The notes beneath the pieces are model-generated. The model was given only the letters and a program-made list of their open reading frames with translations. It was not told the DNA's origin and did not search any database. A stretch of DNA of 64,000 nucleotides from Exserohilum rostratum (lineage: Eukaryota; Ascomycota; Dothideomycetes; Pleosporales; Pleosporaceae): positions 186,001 to 250,000 of the forward strand of contig CP111164.1 in assembly GCA_026367775.1 (NCBI GenBank), given 5' to 3'. This document shows, piece after piece, positions 1 to 13,150 of this stretch; positions within the stretch are counted from its first letter, which is position 1; each line of letters begins with the position of its first letter. Both the position numbers and the translations under genes were made by a program.

Positions 1-3000
1 CGAACCCGGCTTGATGTTTTCTACCTAGGCATTGGCTGGGTTTGAGTTGCTTTTCTTGTTTACAAATGCAGCTTTTTTCTTCTGTTGGAGGAAGGGGTAG
101 GGGATGAACTACAAGATACGGAGATGAGCGGGGTTGTCTGTCTTGCAGTAATAGCGGTATGATCTTCTGTGTCTACTCCTGCAAGATATGTGGTGATCGT
201 GGATACTTGATCACCACCCAATGCATTGCAAGTGGCACACTGAGCCGTCTTTGTATGCTAGAAGCGATGCACCGGCTTTACCTCTTCATCGTTTACCCAA
301 TCATGTCGTCTACAGATGTGACTCTCAAGGAATTCCTTTTCCGTAAATCAGTCCGGAAAAACAAGATGCATGCATACCTCGACAAGTACGCGGCATGGTC
401 AGCCAGGCTGCTTGGCTACTCTTACTACCATACTGACCCAGCTAGCTGGATAGCATTCACAACGCTGCTAATGCTCATAAGAACAAGAAGAAGCAATCCA
501 TGAGAACCAGTCTTGAGATCTCGAAGAAATTACAGTATAATGATTCATACTTCCATAAAACTCACACACACACAAACCACCGTTATCAAAACAACCCCCT
601 CTCCACCAACCCCTTGTCCCTCAGCTCCCCCTCGCCTCCAAATCCCACCCTTACTTACTCCAACAGATAAAACATCCCACTTACCCTCTCTCTCTCCCAA
701 ACGCCCCCTCCCCCTCCTTACTTACCATGCATGCATGCATCAATCCCTTATCTCATCACGTCTCGTCTCACCTCACCTCATCCCATGCCATCCCACCCTG
801 TACATTTGTACACCCAATGCCTGCCGCCACCCCCCCTTCGTTCCGTCCTTGCATCACACACACCCACAGACGCACATCCACTCAGCTCCCCTTACCCACC
901 CACGCGCCCGCCCACTCAAAAAAGCGTCCGCACGTGTGCACCTAGAAAAAAAAAAGATCCCTACGTAGTACTGTACTAGGAAGTTAGTTAGTTAGTTAGT
1001 TTACCTAGCTTAGCGTCCCCTCTCGGTGTCTGTCTCTTCCTGAATTCCCCAAGTCCCAAGTGTGTTGCAATGCATACGCGTGTGTGTGTGGACATGTGTG
1101 GACATAGCCGACCCGGCACAGTGCAGGTATCGCTAGCGCGCCCGACGACCCGAAGGGCGGGCGTTCGTTTAAGGGTGCACAGGCGTACGTACTTTACTCG
1201 CACGTGTGTATGTGCGCGGGCGTGGGCGCGTAAGGATAGTGGGAAAGTTAGCGGGCACGCCATGGATTTTTTTTTCTTTGTTAGCAGTCAAGTCAGGCAG
1301 ACACGAAATGTCAGTGTGTATATGAAAAAGTTTATCGGTGCGAAATAATCATGTCCTCATTGCCCCAAGCTTGAGTTTCTCTTGGAGACGGCCCTTGACG
1401 GGGGGACGTGAGAGAAAGTGCGTCAGTGCGAGAGGAACGGAGAGAGAGGGAGGGGGGGTGGGAAATTAAGCTTTTCGTGGAAGATGGACGGAAAATTCTT
1501 AGTGTGTGCATGTAGAACAAAGGGAAAGGGAGAGGGAGGGGAGGAAAGTTTAAACTTGGGGTGTGTTTGCACATGGGCACTTGTGTTGCTTGGCTTGGCT
1601 ATCACGGATTGCCTATCTAGGCATCTAGCTATCCCCTATGGTACATATGTACTATACATGTAAGTGTTTACATGGCTGGCTAGCCTAACTTTACTTTGCT
1701 CCTACACATGTACTCGTTACTCTTCACGTATACGAAGTGTCCACCCCCTTCTCTAGGTATTGTAGTTGTAATAATTACACCACAATGACAATTCATTCCC
1801 CTTTCCTCACCTTACCCTTGCCCCAACCACGCAACCCTCTTCAAAACCCATACACAGTCTATGAATCGCAATCGCGCATACCTCCATGCGACCTCCAACC
1901 TCCCTCACGACTCCCTCTCTCTCACCGCACCCCCTCCTCTTCCGCGTGTGTGTGTGCGTGCGTGCACACGTACGTGCACTAAGCTACGTACTAGATAGCT
2001 TCGCCGGTACCGTAGCCCACGTCCCCCCCCCGTCCGTCCGTGAGCAGGTCAAAGTGGTGAAGAGTGGACAAGGATCATTTTCGGGGGCGCCACCCAACCA
2101 ACCCAAAACCACTCCAACCAACCCCACCCCCCTCTTTTTTTTTCTTGTTTAACAAGACATGGCGGCCTGATTGATTGGCCTCTGCTAAGAACCTTTGGGC
2201 ATTAATGCTTTTAGACTACCCTTAGTAACGAACCCATGTGGCAGGTTTAGGGTTGGCTTTTTTTTCCCTTGCTTCCTTCCTTCCTTCCTACGCCGATGTG
2301 TGCTGTGTTGTGTTGGCTGCACGGACGTGACGGGCGGGTCTAACTTTCCCCTTCTTCTCCCTTGCTGCCTCCGTTCCTGTGAGAAGCCGTCGGTCGGTGG
2401 CGCTTGGAAGGGGGTCGTGGTTTTGCGTTTTGCATTTGGGTTTGGGCTGCGTGGGTTCTGTTTGGGTCCAATGAATCAAGCATCGTGATGACTGATATGT
2501 CGCAATTTTAAACGTTGCGCCTGATCGGTTTATTTTATTTTATTTTGATTTTGTTATTTCGCGTGGCATGCGGACAGACAACATGACAGGCAGGGAGGGC
2601 TGCTCTTTGCTGTCACTGGCACACGGCACCGTACCCAGTTATCATCGTCATCATCATTCAATCGACTTTGTGCAAATGCCATACGTCGTGGTTTCTTGCA
2701 TTTGTGCAAATATGCGCTTGCTTATTTCTCATGTTTTTTCTCGGCTCTTGCCAGCCTTAAAATGACGCCAACTTAGTCTGATGATGAGGGAAAAAAATAT
2801 CGCGCCTTACACACATCCTAGGATAATCAAAATAGCGTCTTTCTTCCATCGCAGCTTTCAAAAAAGCAAAATACCAGAAATGAAAAAAAAAAGAATGATG
2901 TGCGTATCATACACGATATGCCATCTGCACTAGAACCGAGGTATGAACCAACTCCAGAAACACCGTAAATCGTCATGACCCAAAAAACGGAGAGAAAAAA

Positions 3001-3446
3001 AAAATATATGGGTAAACTCAAAAGCGTCGGCCAAAATGTAACACCGAGTATGATGGTGGGTTGGCGAAATTGTGCCGTGGTATATTCGCAAAATCAAATT
3101 TAGCGACAAGCACCGAGCCAAGCAAAAGCCGAGTCGAGATGGTTGTCGCAAGGTGGTAAGACAGAAGCTGTATGCTGAAGCGAAAAGTGGAACGATGATG
3201 AACGCCGATTTCCCAGTCCTGTACCGCTATGCAGATGCTCGTAAACGCGGTCAACATTGATGTGTCGTGTATTGGAAGGATGCGGTGTGGATGCGATGGT
3301 CAGTATGTGAGACAGTAGACCATCATGATTGCGTGGTAGTGAGGATTCGATAGGCGCGTCGTCTCCATAATGAGTCGGGGATTGGGTCCAAGGCCGACAC
3401 GGTAAAGGCTCACAGGGCCTGTAAGAAAAGGTACGAGCGTTGATTG
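1..3446. other. gene-free left flank, low-complexity spacer
   Basis: I see no supportable gene here. The plus strand has long pyrimidine-rich blocks around 570-950 and 1780-2140, a short TTAG tandem repeat near 983-1003, and an ATTTT repeat near 2530-2550. Open frames in it are low-complexity and biased to Pro, His, Ser and Thr, as expected of translated pyrimidine tracts. The part next to 3447 should contain the 3' UTR of the SCOC-like gene. The rest may be promoter or UTR of a gene to the left. Confidence 0.5.
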
Positions 3447-4200
3447 TTATTTGATGCTTTTGCCCTTGCCCTTGACCTTGGTGGACTTGCCAGCACCGGC
3501 CGAGGTAAGCTTGCTTGTTTGCATGAGCTCGCCAATATATCTAAGATGAGTCAGAAGGCATGTTCACGATCAAGGTGTGGTGGTATTTGGGAATGCACAT
3601 ACGATTGCAGGAATCTGTTGCCGCCCTCGAGCTTCTCGTGTTCGTTCTTGACGACCTCTACGCGGTCAACGATTTCCATAAGGCTAGCTTGGAGAGCTTT
3701 GGCTTGCCTGGCGAAAACGGGTTAGCTCGATGCAAGTAGCAAGAGGGTTGGCAGCCAGCGAGGCAATGAGCCAGCCAGCCAAACCACGCGACAGCCGCGC
3801 GACCCATTGTGTCGGGCAGCGCCATTGACGTTGACGCAGCGACAAGATTTATGAGACGGCAGGCTTGGGTGGGAGAGAACGTGGATGGCAGCGGCAGCGA
3901 TGGAGGGGGATGCAGGCAAGGCTGCAGCGAACAAAGGCGGTCAACTCACTCTATTAATGCCTGGCGAGCATCCTGGCCCATCTTTTCGATTTCTTCGCTA
4001 CTTCGGCGAGGGCTCATGGTTCTGGCATCGCCGTCGTCGTACTCCTCTTCCTCCTCCTTCATCTCGACATTGGGGCTGTCGCGGGGTATTATGATGGTGC
4101 CGCTCGACTTTCTGCTCCCAAGACGGGGCCGCGGTTGGAGGGTGGGGTCGGTAGCCATGTCCTTTTCGCTGACGGAGGAGTTTGAAGAGGAAGTCGACAT
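3447..4200 (-). CDS. SCOC-like short coiled-coil protein
   Basis: This three-exon gene (3950-4200, 3603-3707, 3447-3540) gives a 149-residue protein. The N-terminal half is Ser-rich and acidic and looks disordered. The C-terminal half, after the first intron, is a coiled coil with the pattern ALQASLMEIVDRVEVV, then a conserved NRFLQSYIGELM segment and a Lys-rich tail. That matches the SCOC/DUF2205 family, whose animal members are Golgi-associated and interact with Arl GTPases; fungal members are often misnamed bZIP factors. Both introns have GT..AG ends and keep the frame across the coiled coil. I chose the ATG at 4200 (MSTSSSNSS); an in-frame ATG at 4278 would add 26 residues. Golgi or autophagy function is inferred from the family only. 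Confidence 0.8.
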
Positions 4201-4278
4201 GTTGTCGGGATAGGACAGTCGGCGGTCGTCGGGCGTACAAGTAGGCGGGTAGGAGGAGACTGAAATGTGCGGGTTCAT

Positions 4279-7200
4279 TGCACGAGACAGTATAGTGCGG
4301 CTCTCAGAGAGTAGGTTTAGGGATGGAGCCAGGTGGGCGAGTGTCGGCAAGAGTATGCCGTGTGTGGGTTCAAGCCAAGGCTGAGGAGCCACACGGTTGA
4401 TGTGGAAGGATGCTAGGAGTGGGTGGAGCCCTGGTCAGAAGCTAAACCCGATGATGGCTCAGGGTCTCCCGAGACGACAATCCCTGCGATGGTAGCGTGG
4501 GCTGGCAGCGACAGGGTTGGCTCTCCGAGCGCCCAGCGAAGGTCGGGGGTGCAGCGTCGAGGGGTGGATGTCGTCGTGGCGGCGGCGGCAAAATGCTCGC
4601 TCAATAGCGCGCGCGGTGCAATTGCAGCAATCTATGACTGCACCCGCCTCGTGATCGTGTGGGCGGAGGCGATGACAGGCCGGGGTGCTGGCGCGTGGTG
4701 GGGGGAGCCTTTTTTTTTTCGCAGTGCAGCGCAGCGCTGGGTTGGTTATTTTTATTTTTTTGTGGTTGGTTCCTGCGGGCGCGCAGTTGCTCAGGCTCGC
4801 TCCGGGCGCTCTGGTAGTAGTACGTACTGCTACGAGGGTGCTATGGCGTGCGAGCGGTCTTCTGATGGCAGCCGCGCACGCCCTCGGTTTGCTGTGTTGA
4901 TCGGCAAGGATAAGGGCGGATGATTCGAAGCGGTCAATTAGCGTAGTGATGGCCGAGCAGCTATTGCCAGGAATTGCACTTGCGGCAAGGGGTTTTGTTG
5001 CGAGGCGAGCGTCGTGGTACGCGTTGGTACGCAGGGTGGAGGAGCAGTGGATCGCGGTGGTCGTAGCTGTGGCAGTAGCAGCAGGCGCGCGCTGGAACAG
5101 CTGGCAGCGGCGGCGGCGGCGGCGTTGCACTTGAAGAGAAGGGCCAGCGTGAGCACAGGCGCCCGCACAGGCACGGGCATGAGGCGGCGGGCAGCAGCAC
5201 CAGCAGCAGCAGCGACGCGGCGGCGGGACTTGGGTGCCATGACGTCGTCCGCGCCGTCTGCACCGTCGCTGCACCGCCAGTCTGCCCTGGGCGAGCCGAT
5301 CAATTTCCCCATGCAGCCGCCCTCCCAGCGCACAGCCGGCGGGCGGCGGCTGACATCACTCGCTACTGCTGCTCTTGCTCTGTGTCTGTGTCTGTGTTTG
5401 TGTCTGTCCCCAGTCCACCCCCCCTCGCCGCTGCCCTTGCTGTCGGTCGCCGCTGCCTGCTCCTGGTCGCTCCTGCCCGCCCGCCCTCGCTCGCCCCTTC
5501 TCTCGCTCTCACTCACTCGCTCACTCGCACACTCACCCTCCCCCCTCGCTCGCTCCGCCGGCCGTCAGTGGCCACCCACGGCCGCCATGACGTCGTCTCG
5601 CCGCTGCTCTCGCCGCTGCGCCTGGGCGTTGACGCTCGTTGACACCACCACTCGCTCACTCTCTCTCCCACGCATGCACTCGCTCAGTCCCTCATTCCCC
5701 TCGTCCCCCTCCCCCTCCCACCCTCCTGCTTCGTATACCGCCAAATGGCGGCGGCACAGGCAGGCACCAGTACCGCCAATTGTTACAGGATCGAATCGTT
5801 CCCTTGCTCCGACGCACTCTGCACTCTGCGCTGCACTCTGCATTGCGCATTGCGGGTCGCCGTGGCCACGCGCACACTGACAGCGGCCCATTATTGGTTT
5901 TGGCCGCTGATCCCGTCTTTGTCGGCCATCCGCTTCGTCGAGGATGCGACCGCCCAATCTCTATAAGATCGGCTTTAAGGACCCTGCGGCGGCGCAACCG
6001 CTGTGACCTGCCACTTTTGCTTGTATGGCATTTGGTGATTGCCGTCGCCTTGAATCTATATCCGTCGCCTTGGCTCTGCCCTGCTGCTGCCATTACTCAC
6101 AGGGCCCATCTGCTGCTGTGCAACACGGCGCCACAGCTGCCCGTGTGTGCCTGTCGCTCACTGTGCTCGTGTTGGGCGCTGCGAGACGCTGAGATGATGG
6201 CACACGCCTTTGTGCTGGTGCCGGTGCCAGTGCCAGTGCCAGTGCCCCCTTGACTCCGCACGCGGCCACGACCAATGACGAAATTTGTGTTTGATCAGCC
6301 TGCAACCCCCGGACGCTGACCCGACCGCTGACCCGACCGCTCGCTGTGCCTCTCCTCGGCCTCTGCCCGCCGAGCTACTACGTATCCTATAGTGATAGTA
6401 CAATCATCCGCTCCCTTGCACTTGTACGTACTCGTACTGCCCATGCCCATTGTATGCATCCACGCGTGCGCCAAATGACTGGATGGAACATTTCCCGCCC
6501 TCCGCCCCGCCCAACGGAAATTGTCGCAACTTCGCTGCTGCGACGCCTGCTAGCCCATAGGCGCTCTGCATTGGCCCGACGATCCCCAGGATCATGACGT
6601 TCAACGTCCAAAATGTGAAAAGAAAAAACATTCCCCCCCTTCCAATGAGCCGTTTCACCACCCATGGCCCACCTCCCCGGTGCGATCCGCATCTCGCTAA
6701 ACTTTGTACTCGCTGCTCGAGTCCAAGGGCAACCACAGCATGGCGCTCCACGGCGCACAACACACGCACACTGTGTGAGACAGACACCGCTGTTCTGCGC
6801 CAGGTGACGATCTTTTCGGGACTACGGCCCATCGGGCGATACAGCTCAAGCTGCCAGGAGCTTCCTCTGTCATGCTGCCGCCATCCCCCTCGGCAACCTT
6901 CGGCTTCGATGCCGTCTTTGCTCATCAGTCGGTCCGCCAGTGCTACCACGCGTCTACCCCATCACCATAACACTCTCTCCGCCGTCGACTCGATGACGAT
7001 CACTATGGGGTGATTCAGACGAGCCTCACATGGCCTCCTACACAGCACTGATCGCCGCATCCCCTACACACAAAACCCACCTTGCCCACCAAACCATTGA
7101 CAAGTGCTTTACCAAAGACTCTCGACACCCCTCCACACGGTGACCAGGCGGCGCAGCCAGCATCGTCGATGCTGCGCGCGCGCATCCAAGAAGCTCCCTT

Positions 7201-9369
7201 TTCCCCCGCCCCCTCCCCCTACACACCTACGTCGTTCCTGTCAGCCCTTCCCGCAACTGTGTCATCACCATGTCGTCTGGCTCAATGCCGCTCGCCTAAA
7301 TGCCCTTGGAGCAATACGTTTGCGCCCTGCTAATATTTCTCCCCGCTCGCCTTGCATCATTGTTGGTCCGGCATCTCCCTTGGCCGTTTCCACTTTTCGT
7401 TCTTCGGTGGTTCTTTAGCACACAGTACCTGAATCATGGGACCGCGCTACCCAAGGCCCTCCCAGTCCACGCAACCCCGACACTTGCAGTCGGCCCGAAT
7501 TTGCTCTGGTTGGAGCTCGCAATCAAGCTGCTCTTGGAGGTCATCCAAAACAACTGAAATTATCAAATTTGCCGAATCAGGAAACAAATCGACCCCACCA
7601 AGTCCAGTTAGGCCGCTGTTGCGCCGTTTGTGCACGACTGGCTGTGGAGAGATTGGACAATATCTCCGGTAGGGCTGCATCAGCGAGGCTGCTGTTGGAG
7701 ACGGTGTTGCACCCGATGTTGCAGATTCCAACGCTCTCGTTGCGATGCTGACAGGCGCTGCTGCAAGTCATGCATGTCGATAGAGATGACGAGGGTCCAA
7801 GAGTTGCATATAGTGCTCCGCAGAGTCCCCGGCGACTACGCGTCCCTATAGCTTGCAACCTATAGTATTCATTTAGCCCATCTCCGTAAACGCTTTGCTG
7901 CATCTATCACCGCTATTGCAACATCTGCTCGCATTGCTTCTTCGCCTTGATGCGCCCCATTGCTCGGGGCTACTTGCAAACTCTACCACTTCACAGCTGC
8001 CCCACCCCCCGGGGGGTCGACAACACCAGCAGGTACATATGCAATGCCGTTGCCAACTCATCTCACCGGTGGAGTTTTGAATGCATGCATCTCTTTTTGG
8101 TCGCTTCGATATCTACGTGTAGCCTTAGGAGCCGCATTCCTATGCCGGGCCACGACTTGCCACCTTCTGTCTCCATCGGGCCCTGCATTGCGCTCTGACT
8201 GACAGACACCTGTCCATCGGCCCACTGCGAACCCCTCTCGACTGTTGTACTCATACTCATCTGGTGTAGTTGACTGTTGGTGCACCAAAAGTAGATGGTC
8301 CCCTCAGTCTTGGCAGCACAAAGTAGTTACTTTTTCCTTTCTTAGCGCATTGCACCCTCCTCAATTGATTAGTGGCAGAACACTAGCAACACAACAACAG
8401 CACACTTGTACACGGTACATGGCCCCGTTTGTCAGCCTGCATCACTGCATCCCCCGAAACAGAAAACTTGCATGCGATCCAGTCCCGATATGCTTTGTTC
8501 TATGCACGTCAAATATTGCACAATTGCTGCTAGAGACCCAGAGGAGCAATATAAAAGCTCCAACATTCAACAGTCAAATGGTGCAACCAGCTAAATGCTC
8601 GTACCTGCCAAGTTACCCTGTGGTACTTGAGTATTACACATAGAGCGAGGCTGTCAGATCTTGCCACAGCAACTCCATGCCATGATCTGGTTCCGCAACA
8701 ATGGGTTCCGCTTCTCGTGCAGGATCGTCTTAGCCTCGCAGGCACAGGGTAGCTTCATGGTGCCGTATGTATGTAACTTTCCAGAGGATCGTCTACAACA
8801 GTCCCTTGAGGATCGTCTATTCCGAGTCCCCTTGTTTCCCCATATAGCGCCTCCAAACGTGCGCCGTCGCATGCTGAGAGGGTCCTAACATGGATCTGGG
8901 GGATACCGTGTTGGACTGCCTCGGGCATTGCGTCACTGAAACTCTGGGCATGTGGCCAAAGCTCAAGCTGCTTTCTGCCAAACTGAACGGTTCGCGACCT
9001 CAGTAGTGGCAGCGACGCGTCGAACCAACCGTCATTTGGGTTCGCGTGCATCTTACATCCTATACGTGCTCAGCGTGGCTTTGATAGCCAGCTTTTCTCT
9101 TGCCGAATAAGAGCTCACAGCTACCCCACCATGCATGGCATTCTGGAGCTCTCGCTACAGCTCCTCCACTCGTTCCGTCCCGCCAACTTTGGTGCGTATT
9201 GGAAATATTTTGCAGTGACATTTTCAATGGCTGATTCTGATAAGGTGGTGCTTCTGGAGCTCAAATTCCAATTCATGGTGAACAAGATGTAAAGGGTTAG
9301 TACCATGGTGATCACTCAGCCTGATGCAACTTTTTCCAAGATGAAGACAGCAGCTAACCAACTCAACAG
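4279..9369. other. about 5 kb without a recognisable gene
   Basis: From about 4.3 to 7.4 kb the sequence is GC-rich with simple patterns: GGC/GCA repeats near 5100-5220, TGTGTC repeats near 5380-5410, CTCGCTCACTCGC-type runs near 5480-5560, and GTGCCA repeats near 6215-6248. The open frames on both strands are Arg-, Ala-, Ser- and Pro-rich and overlap one another, which suggests composition rather than coding. From 7.4 to 9.1 kb the composition becomes ordinary, but I recognise no domain. The region includes the promoter of the SCOC-like gene and the unresolved 5' end of the phosphatase gene. Confidence 0.5.
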
Positions 9370-11083
9370 CTACGCCCACTGTCAAGTCTGCTGGTGTTCC
9401 AGACTACTTTGTGACTGATGACGGCCATTTCCAAGGCCCAACCCAGACGGGTGCTGCCCCGTTCCTTGCACAGACAAATGCAGCGCCCTTTGCCGGTGTA
9501 TCCTACATACCCAACACGCCTCTGGAGACGCAAATGCCCATCCCAGGTAACAAGGATAACAAGAATATCTTCCAGAGCTTGGCCAATTTGAGTCCTTACT
9601 TTCCTAATCCCCGGGGGTTCGGCGTCAATGAATACGCAATCCCTCCGGGCTCAAACGTAACATGGCTCAACATGGTTCATCGCCATGGCAGCCGATACCC
9701 AGAAGTCAGTGGTGACGCTGCCGAGAGGACCCTAGGCAAGAAGCTTGCAGATGCTGCCGGGAAATTCACTGGCCACGGACCGCTTTCCTTTCTCAATGAT
9801 TGGCAGTTTCTGCTCGGCGCTGAGATCCTGGTTCCCAACGGCAAATACGAACTTTTCCAGTCTGGCACTCTGCACTACTATCAGTATGGCCACTTGTATC
9901 CCAACAATGGATCCAAGATTATCGTGCGGAGCACTACGCAGCGCCGAATGACGGAATCGGCAGAGTACTTTCTTGCTGGCTTCTTTGGACTGGGTTGGAC
10001 GCAGAATGCAACGCTGGAACTTGCCATTGAGGCACCGGGTTTCAACAATACGCTTGCTGGCTACAAGCAATGCAACCATTCGAGTTGGCAAATGAGCAGG
10101 CATGGTAATGTGCATCGATTCATGGGTTTGACATTAGCTGACAAAGCATAGCACTCATGGATTGGGTTGGTGTGTATCTGCACGATGCCCACCAAAGGAT
10201 CAGGAGCAACATTACCGGTGATCTCGACTGGACTCTAAGCGATACATGTAAGTTTTACACATCCACTTTAGGCTCTGTATATACTAACACTTCTCAGACA
10301 ATGCCCAGGCGCTATGCTCCTACGAAACCGTCTCCCTAGGATTCTCCCACTGGTGCGGCCTCTTCACCTACGAAGAATGGCAAGGCTTTGAGTACTCCCT
10401 CGACATTGCCTTCCAAGCCGGCACAGCCTTTGCCTCGCCTGTTGGCCGTGCCCTCGGCATAGGTATGTATTCCTAGAGCTTCTCCTCTCCACCACACCAT
10501 CCAACTAATCATTCCCAAAGGTTACGTCGAAGAAGTCCTCGCCCGCATGCAGCACCACGTCATCACATCCCCAACAGCCCAAATCAACGTCACCCTCGAC
10601 AACAATACCGTCACATTCCCCATCGACCAAGCCCTCAATCTGGACTTTAGCCACGACGCCGGAATCCTGAGTATCCTCGTTGCCTTTGGCCTCACCCAAT
10701 TCAACGACACCCTCCCCACAACGCACATCAAGCACGACCGTGAATTCATCCTGTCGCACCTGCAGCCATTCGCAGGCCGCCTCGACATTGAAGTCATCAA
10801 GGCGCCTGCGCCAGTAAATCCTAAGCGCAGCGCAAAGGAAAGCATTTACCTCGATGGTTCACCAACTGATTACGTCCATTTTATCCTCAACCAGCGGACA
10901 ATTCCGCTAGGCAAAAGCCATCCAGAGTGTGGCGCTAGAGATGACGGATGGTGCGATATGGAGACGTTTTTGAAGGTGATGAAGAAGCAGATTGAACTTG
11001 CTGATTACGACTATGCGTGCTTTGGCGAGTATGAGAATCCGAGGTATGGTGAGGTGACGGATGGACGGCCGCCCAGGGAGTGA
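9370..11083 (+). CDS. histidine acid phosphatase / phytase-like protein (5' end unresolved)
   Basis: Four supported exons (9370-10104, 10152-10247, 10298-10462, 10521-11083) encode about 519 residues of a histidine acid phosphatase, the family of fungal phytases and multiple inositol-polyphosphate phosphatases, which hydrolyse phosphomonoesters. The RHGxRxP-type signature appears as HRHGSRYP in the first exon and the catalytic HD dipeptide as DFSHDAG in the last. Many N-x-S/T sites suggest secretion or cell-wall location. All internal splice junctions keep the frame. The first exon begins at a CAACAG acceptor in phase 2, so an upstream exon must supply the start. A candidate is the ATG at 9131 in CACCATG context, whose frame joins correctly through a GTGCGT donor near 9192, but its peptide is not a convincing signal sequence. 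The TGCA and GGATGAC microsatellites follow the stop codon. Confidence 0.85.
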
Positions 11084-11108
11084 GTGTTTGTAGTTGAGAT
11101 GTGCGGTG

Positions 11109-11172
11109 CATGCATGCATGCATGCATGATGGATCACGTTGACAGATGATGGATGACGGATGACGGATGACG
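11109..11172. repeat. TGCA and GGATGAC microsatellites
   Basis: About five tandem TGCA units are followed closely by three near-perfect GGATGAC units. They lie just after the phosphatase stop codon, in its presumed 3' UTR. Confidence 0.8.
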
Positions 11173-11468
11173 CAATGGTTTTCGAAACGGACATATAGTA
11201 TAAAAGTATAGCGCTGGACAGCATCGTATATCACATGTACATGTCAGTCTTTGTCTGAGACAAAGACGCAAATACACTACCTACACACATCACATACACA
11301 GCAAAATCATTGCACAAAAATGAATGATATCTTCTTTGTCAAAATTCGACTTAAGTGTACACAAAATACAGGTCTTGCATGCTGTTCAGAAAACGCTCAC
11401 AGCTGCCAACTCTATAACTCTCTACACCTCCTCTCCCCTTTCCTTTTCTCGCTCGTGGCCAGACTGCT

Positions 11469-13150
11469 TTATGAAAGCATCCTGCTCATGTCGTTCCTGA
11501 TGCGGTTGTAGTCCAAAAGACCCTCGATCTGGCCAACGGCGGAAATGGCAATGTCCTTGTCCCATAGCCTGTTGCGGGCAAATTGCATCACATCCTTCTC
11601 TGTGATGCGGCCAACAACACGCTCAACCTCCTCGGGTGATAACCGGCGGCCGGTGGTGACAATCTGGCGACCAATGTCCTCGGCAACGGCAGTGGTACCG
11701 TCAAGGGCGAGAAGGATGGAGGCCTTGAGTTGGGCCTTGGCGCGCTCAACCTCGGCGGAGGTGACGTTCATAGAAAGGCGAGTCCACTCGCGGAGAGTGA
11801 AGTGGACAAGGTCATCGAGCTGAGTCAGGTTGGAGCTGTTGAGGTAGATACCCCAGAGACTAGTTGGTGTTAGCGGTGTTCTTTTGCTTCCTTTTTCAAT
11901 ATCATAACTTACCCAGTGTCAGAGTAGCTGGTGGAGAAGCTCATGAAGCTGTTGGCGAGGCCGTGCTGGGAGACAAAGTTGCTGAGCTTGCTGCCAAGGT
12001 AGTCGGAGGTACCCATGGCACGGTCCCAGTTACCGACAATAGCCTGTGTGACGAGCGCAGTGAAGTAGTCGGGGTCGCTCCAGCTGACACCCTCAACGGC
12101 AATGGCAATGTTGGCGGTGCCCATGGTGTCGTCACGGAGACGGACCTCGGATCCAACAAAGTCGGGCTTCTGCTTCTGCTCGGCGGCGATCGACTTGTTG
12201 GAGTAGTCCTGGGGCTCAGAGGGGAGGTTGGCAAAGTACTTCTCGGCAAGGTCGACGAGCTGCTCGTGGGGGATGCCACCGGCACCGACGAGGACCATGC
12301 GGTCAGCAGTGTAGTTGGTCTTGATGTAGTTCTCGAGATCGGCGCGCTGGATGCTCTGGATGTTCTCCTTGGGTCCGAGAATGGTGCGGCCGAGGGGCTG
12401 GCCCTGGAAAGCGGTGGCGTGAAGGTGGTCGAAAACAACCTCCTCGAGCTGCTTGTCAACCTCTTCCTGCTCGCGGAGAATGACATCACGCTCGCGCTCA
12501 ATGGCGGCGGGCTCGAGCTTGGAGTTCTGGAGAATGTCGGAGAGAATGTCGACGGCGGCGGGGACGTCGTTGTTGAAAGCCTTGGCGTAGTAGACGGTGT
12601 TTTCGCGCTGTCACGTCATCAATATCCGTCGTGCAGATGCGTCTCTTTCGGGCGCACGTACCGAGGTGTAGGCGTTCAGGTGGCCGCCCATGTTCTCAAT
12701 CTCGAGTTCCAATTGCTGCTGGGTGCGCTTCTGGGTTCCCTGTGGTTCTTTACATCAGCGTCCTGTCGCCCCGCACTGCCATTGGCGGCCTGCCGCGTGT
12801 CCGTACCTTGAAAGCAAGGTGCTCCAGGAAGTGTGCAGTTCCGTTGGTCTTGTCTGTCTCTGCGCGGCTTCCTGCGTCAATCCACACGCCAACGGTGGAG
12901 GTCTGGGCCCACGGGGAGTGCTCGGTAGCAATCTGCACACTGGGGTCAATTGCAGTTCTGACGGTTCAGAGCGTATGCGGCATACCGTGAAGCCATTTTT
13001 GAGCGTAGTCGACTCGGTCTTTGCGCCGTAGGAAATGGGTGTGGCCAGGCCTCGTGTCAAAGGCGACTGTCTCGATGACTTGACGGCGCTGATGGCGGAG
13101 CGAGAGCGCATGCTCTGCTGCAGGTTGAGTGCGAGCCGCCGGGAAGCCAT
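11469..13150 (-). CDS. MAS1: mitochondrial processing peptidase beta subunit
   Basis: This is the catalytic subunit of the matrix peptidase (M16 family) that removes presequences from imported proteins; in many fungi it also serves as a core subunit of the bc1 complex. The N-terminus (MASRRLALNLQQSMRSRS) is an Arg/Ser-rich amphipathic presequence. The zinc-binding HxxEH motif appears as HFLEH at about residues 89-93. The M16 fold continues through segments such as MVLVGAGGIPHEQLVDLAEKY and ends near a SRMLS tail. At least four short introns interrupt it. The second exon joins so that GFTIATEHSPWAQ is restored through a CAG/ATT acceptor. The gene is divergent from SDH4 with 280 bp between the start codons, so both probably respond to a shared respiratory promoter. 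Length, about 480 residues, is normal for the family. Confidence 0.95.

Noticed and set aside
513..979. Overlapping plus-strand open frames of 70-150 codons
   Set aside because: All three frames are open through a C/T-rich tract and translate to Pro/His/Ser/Thr runs, so this is composition, not coding.
4365..4380. GGTTCAAGCC as a tRNA B box
   Set aside because: No A box or cloverleaf pairing is found at the right distance.
4459..6253. Several open frames of 130-290 codons on both strands
   Set aside because: They overlap each other in a GC-rich simple-sequence region, have Arg/Ala/Ser-rich translations without domains, and show no splice-consistent continuation.
11864..12811. A 315-codon plus-strand open frame
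   Set aside because: It is the antisense shadow of the beta-MPP exons, whose motifs and splice junctions are clear on the minus strand.
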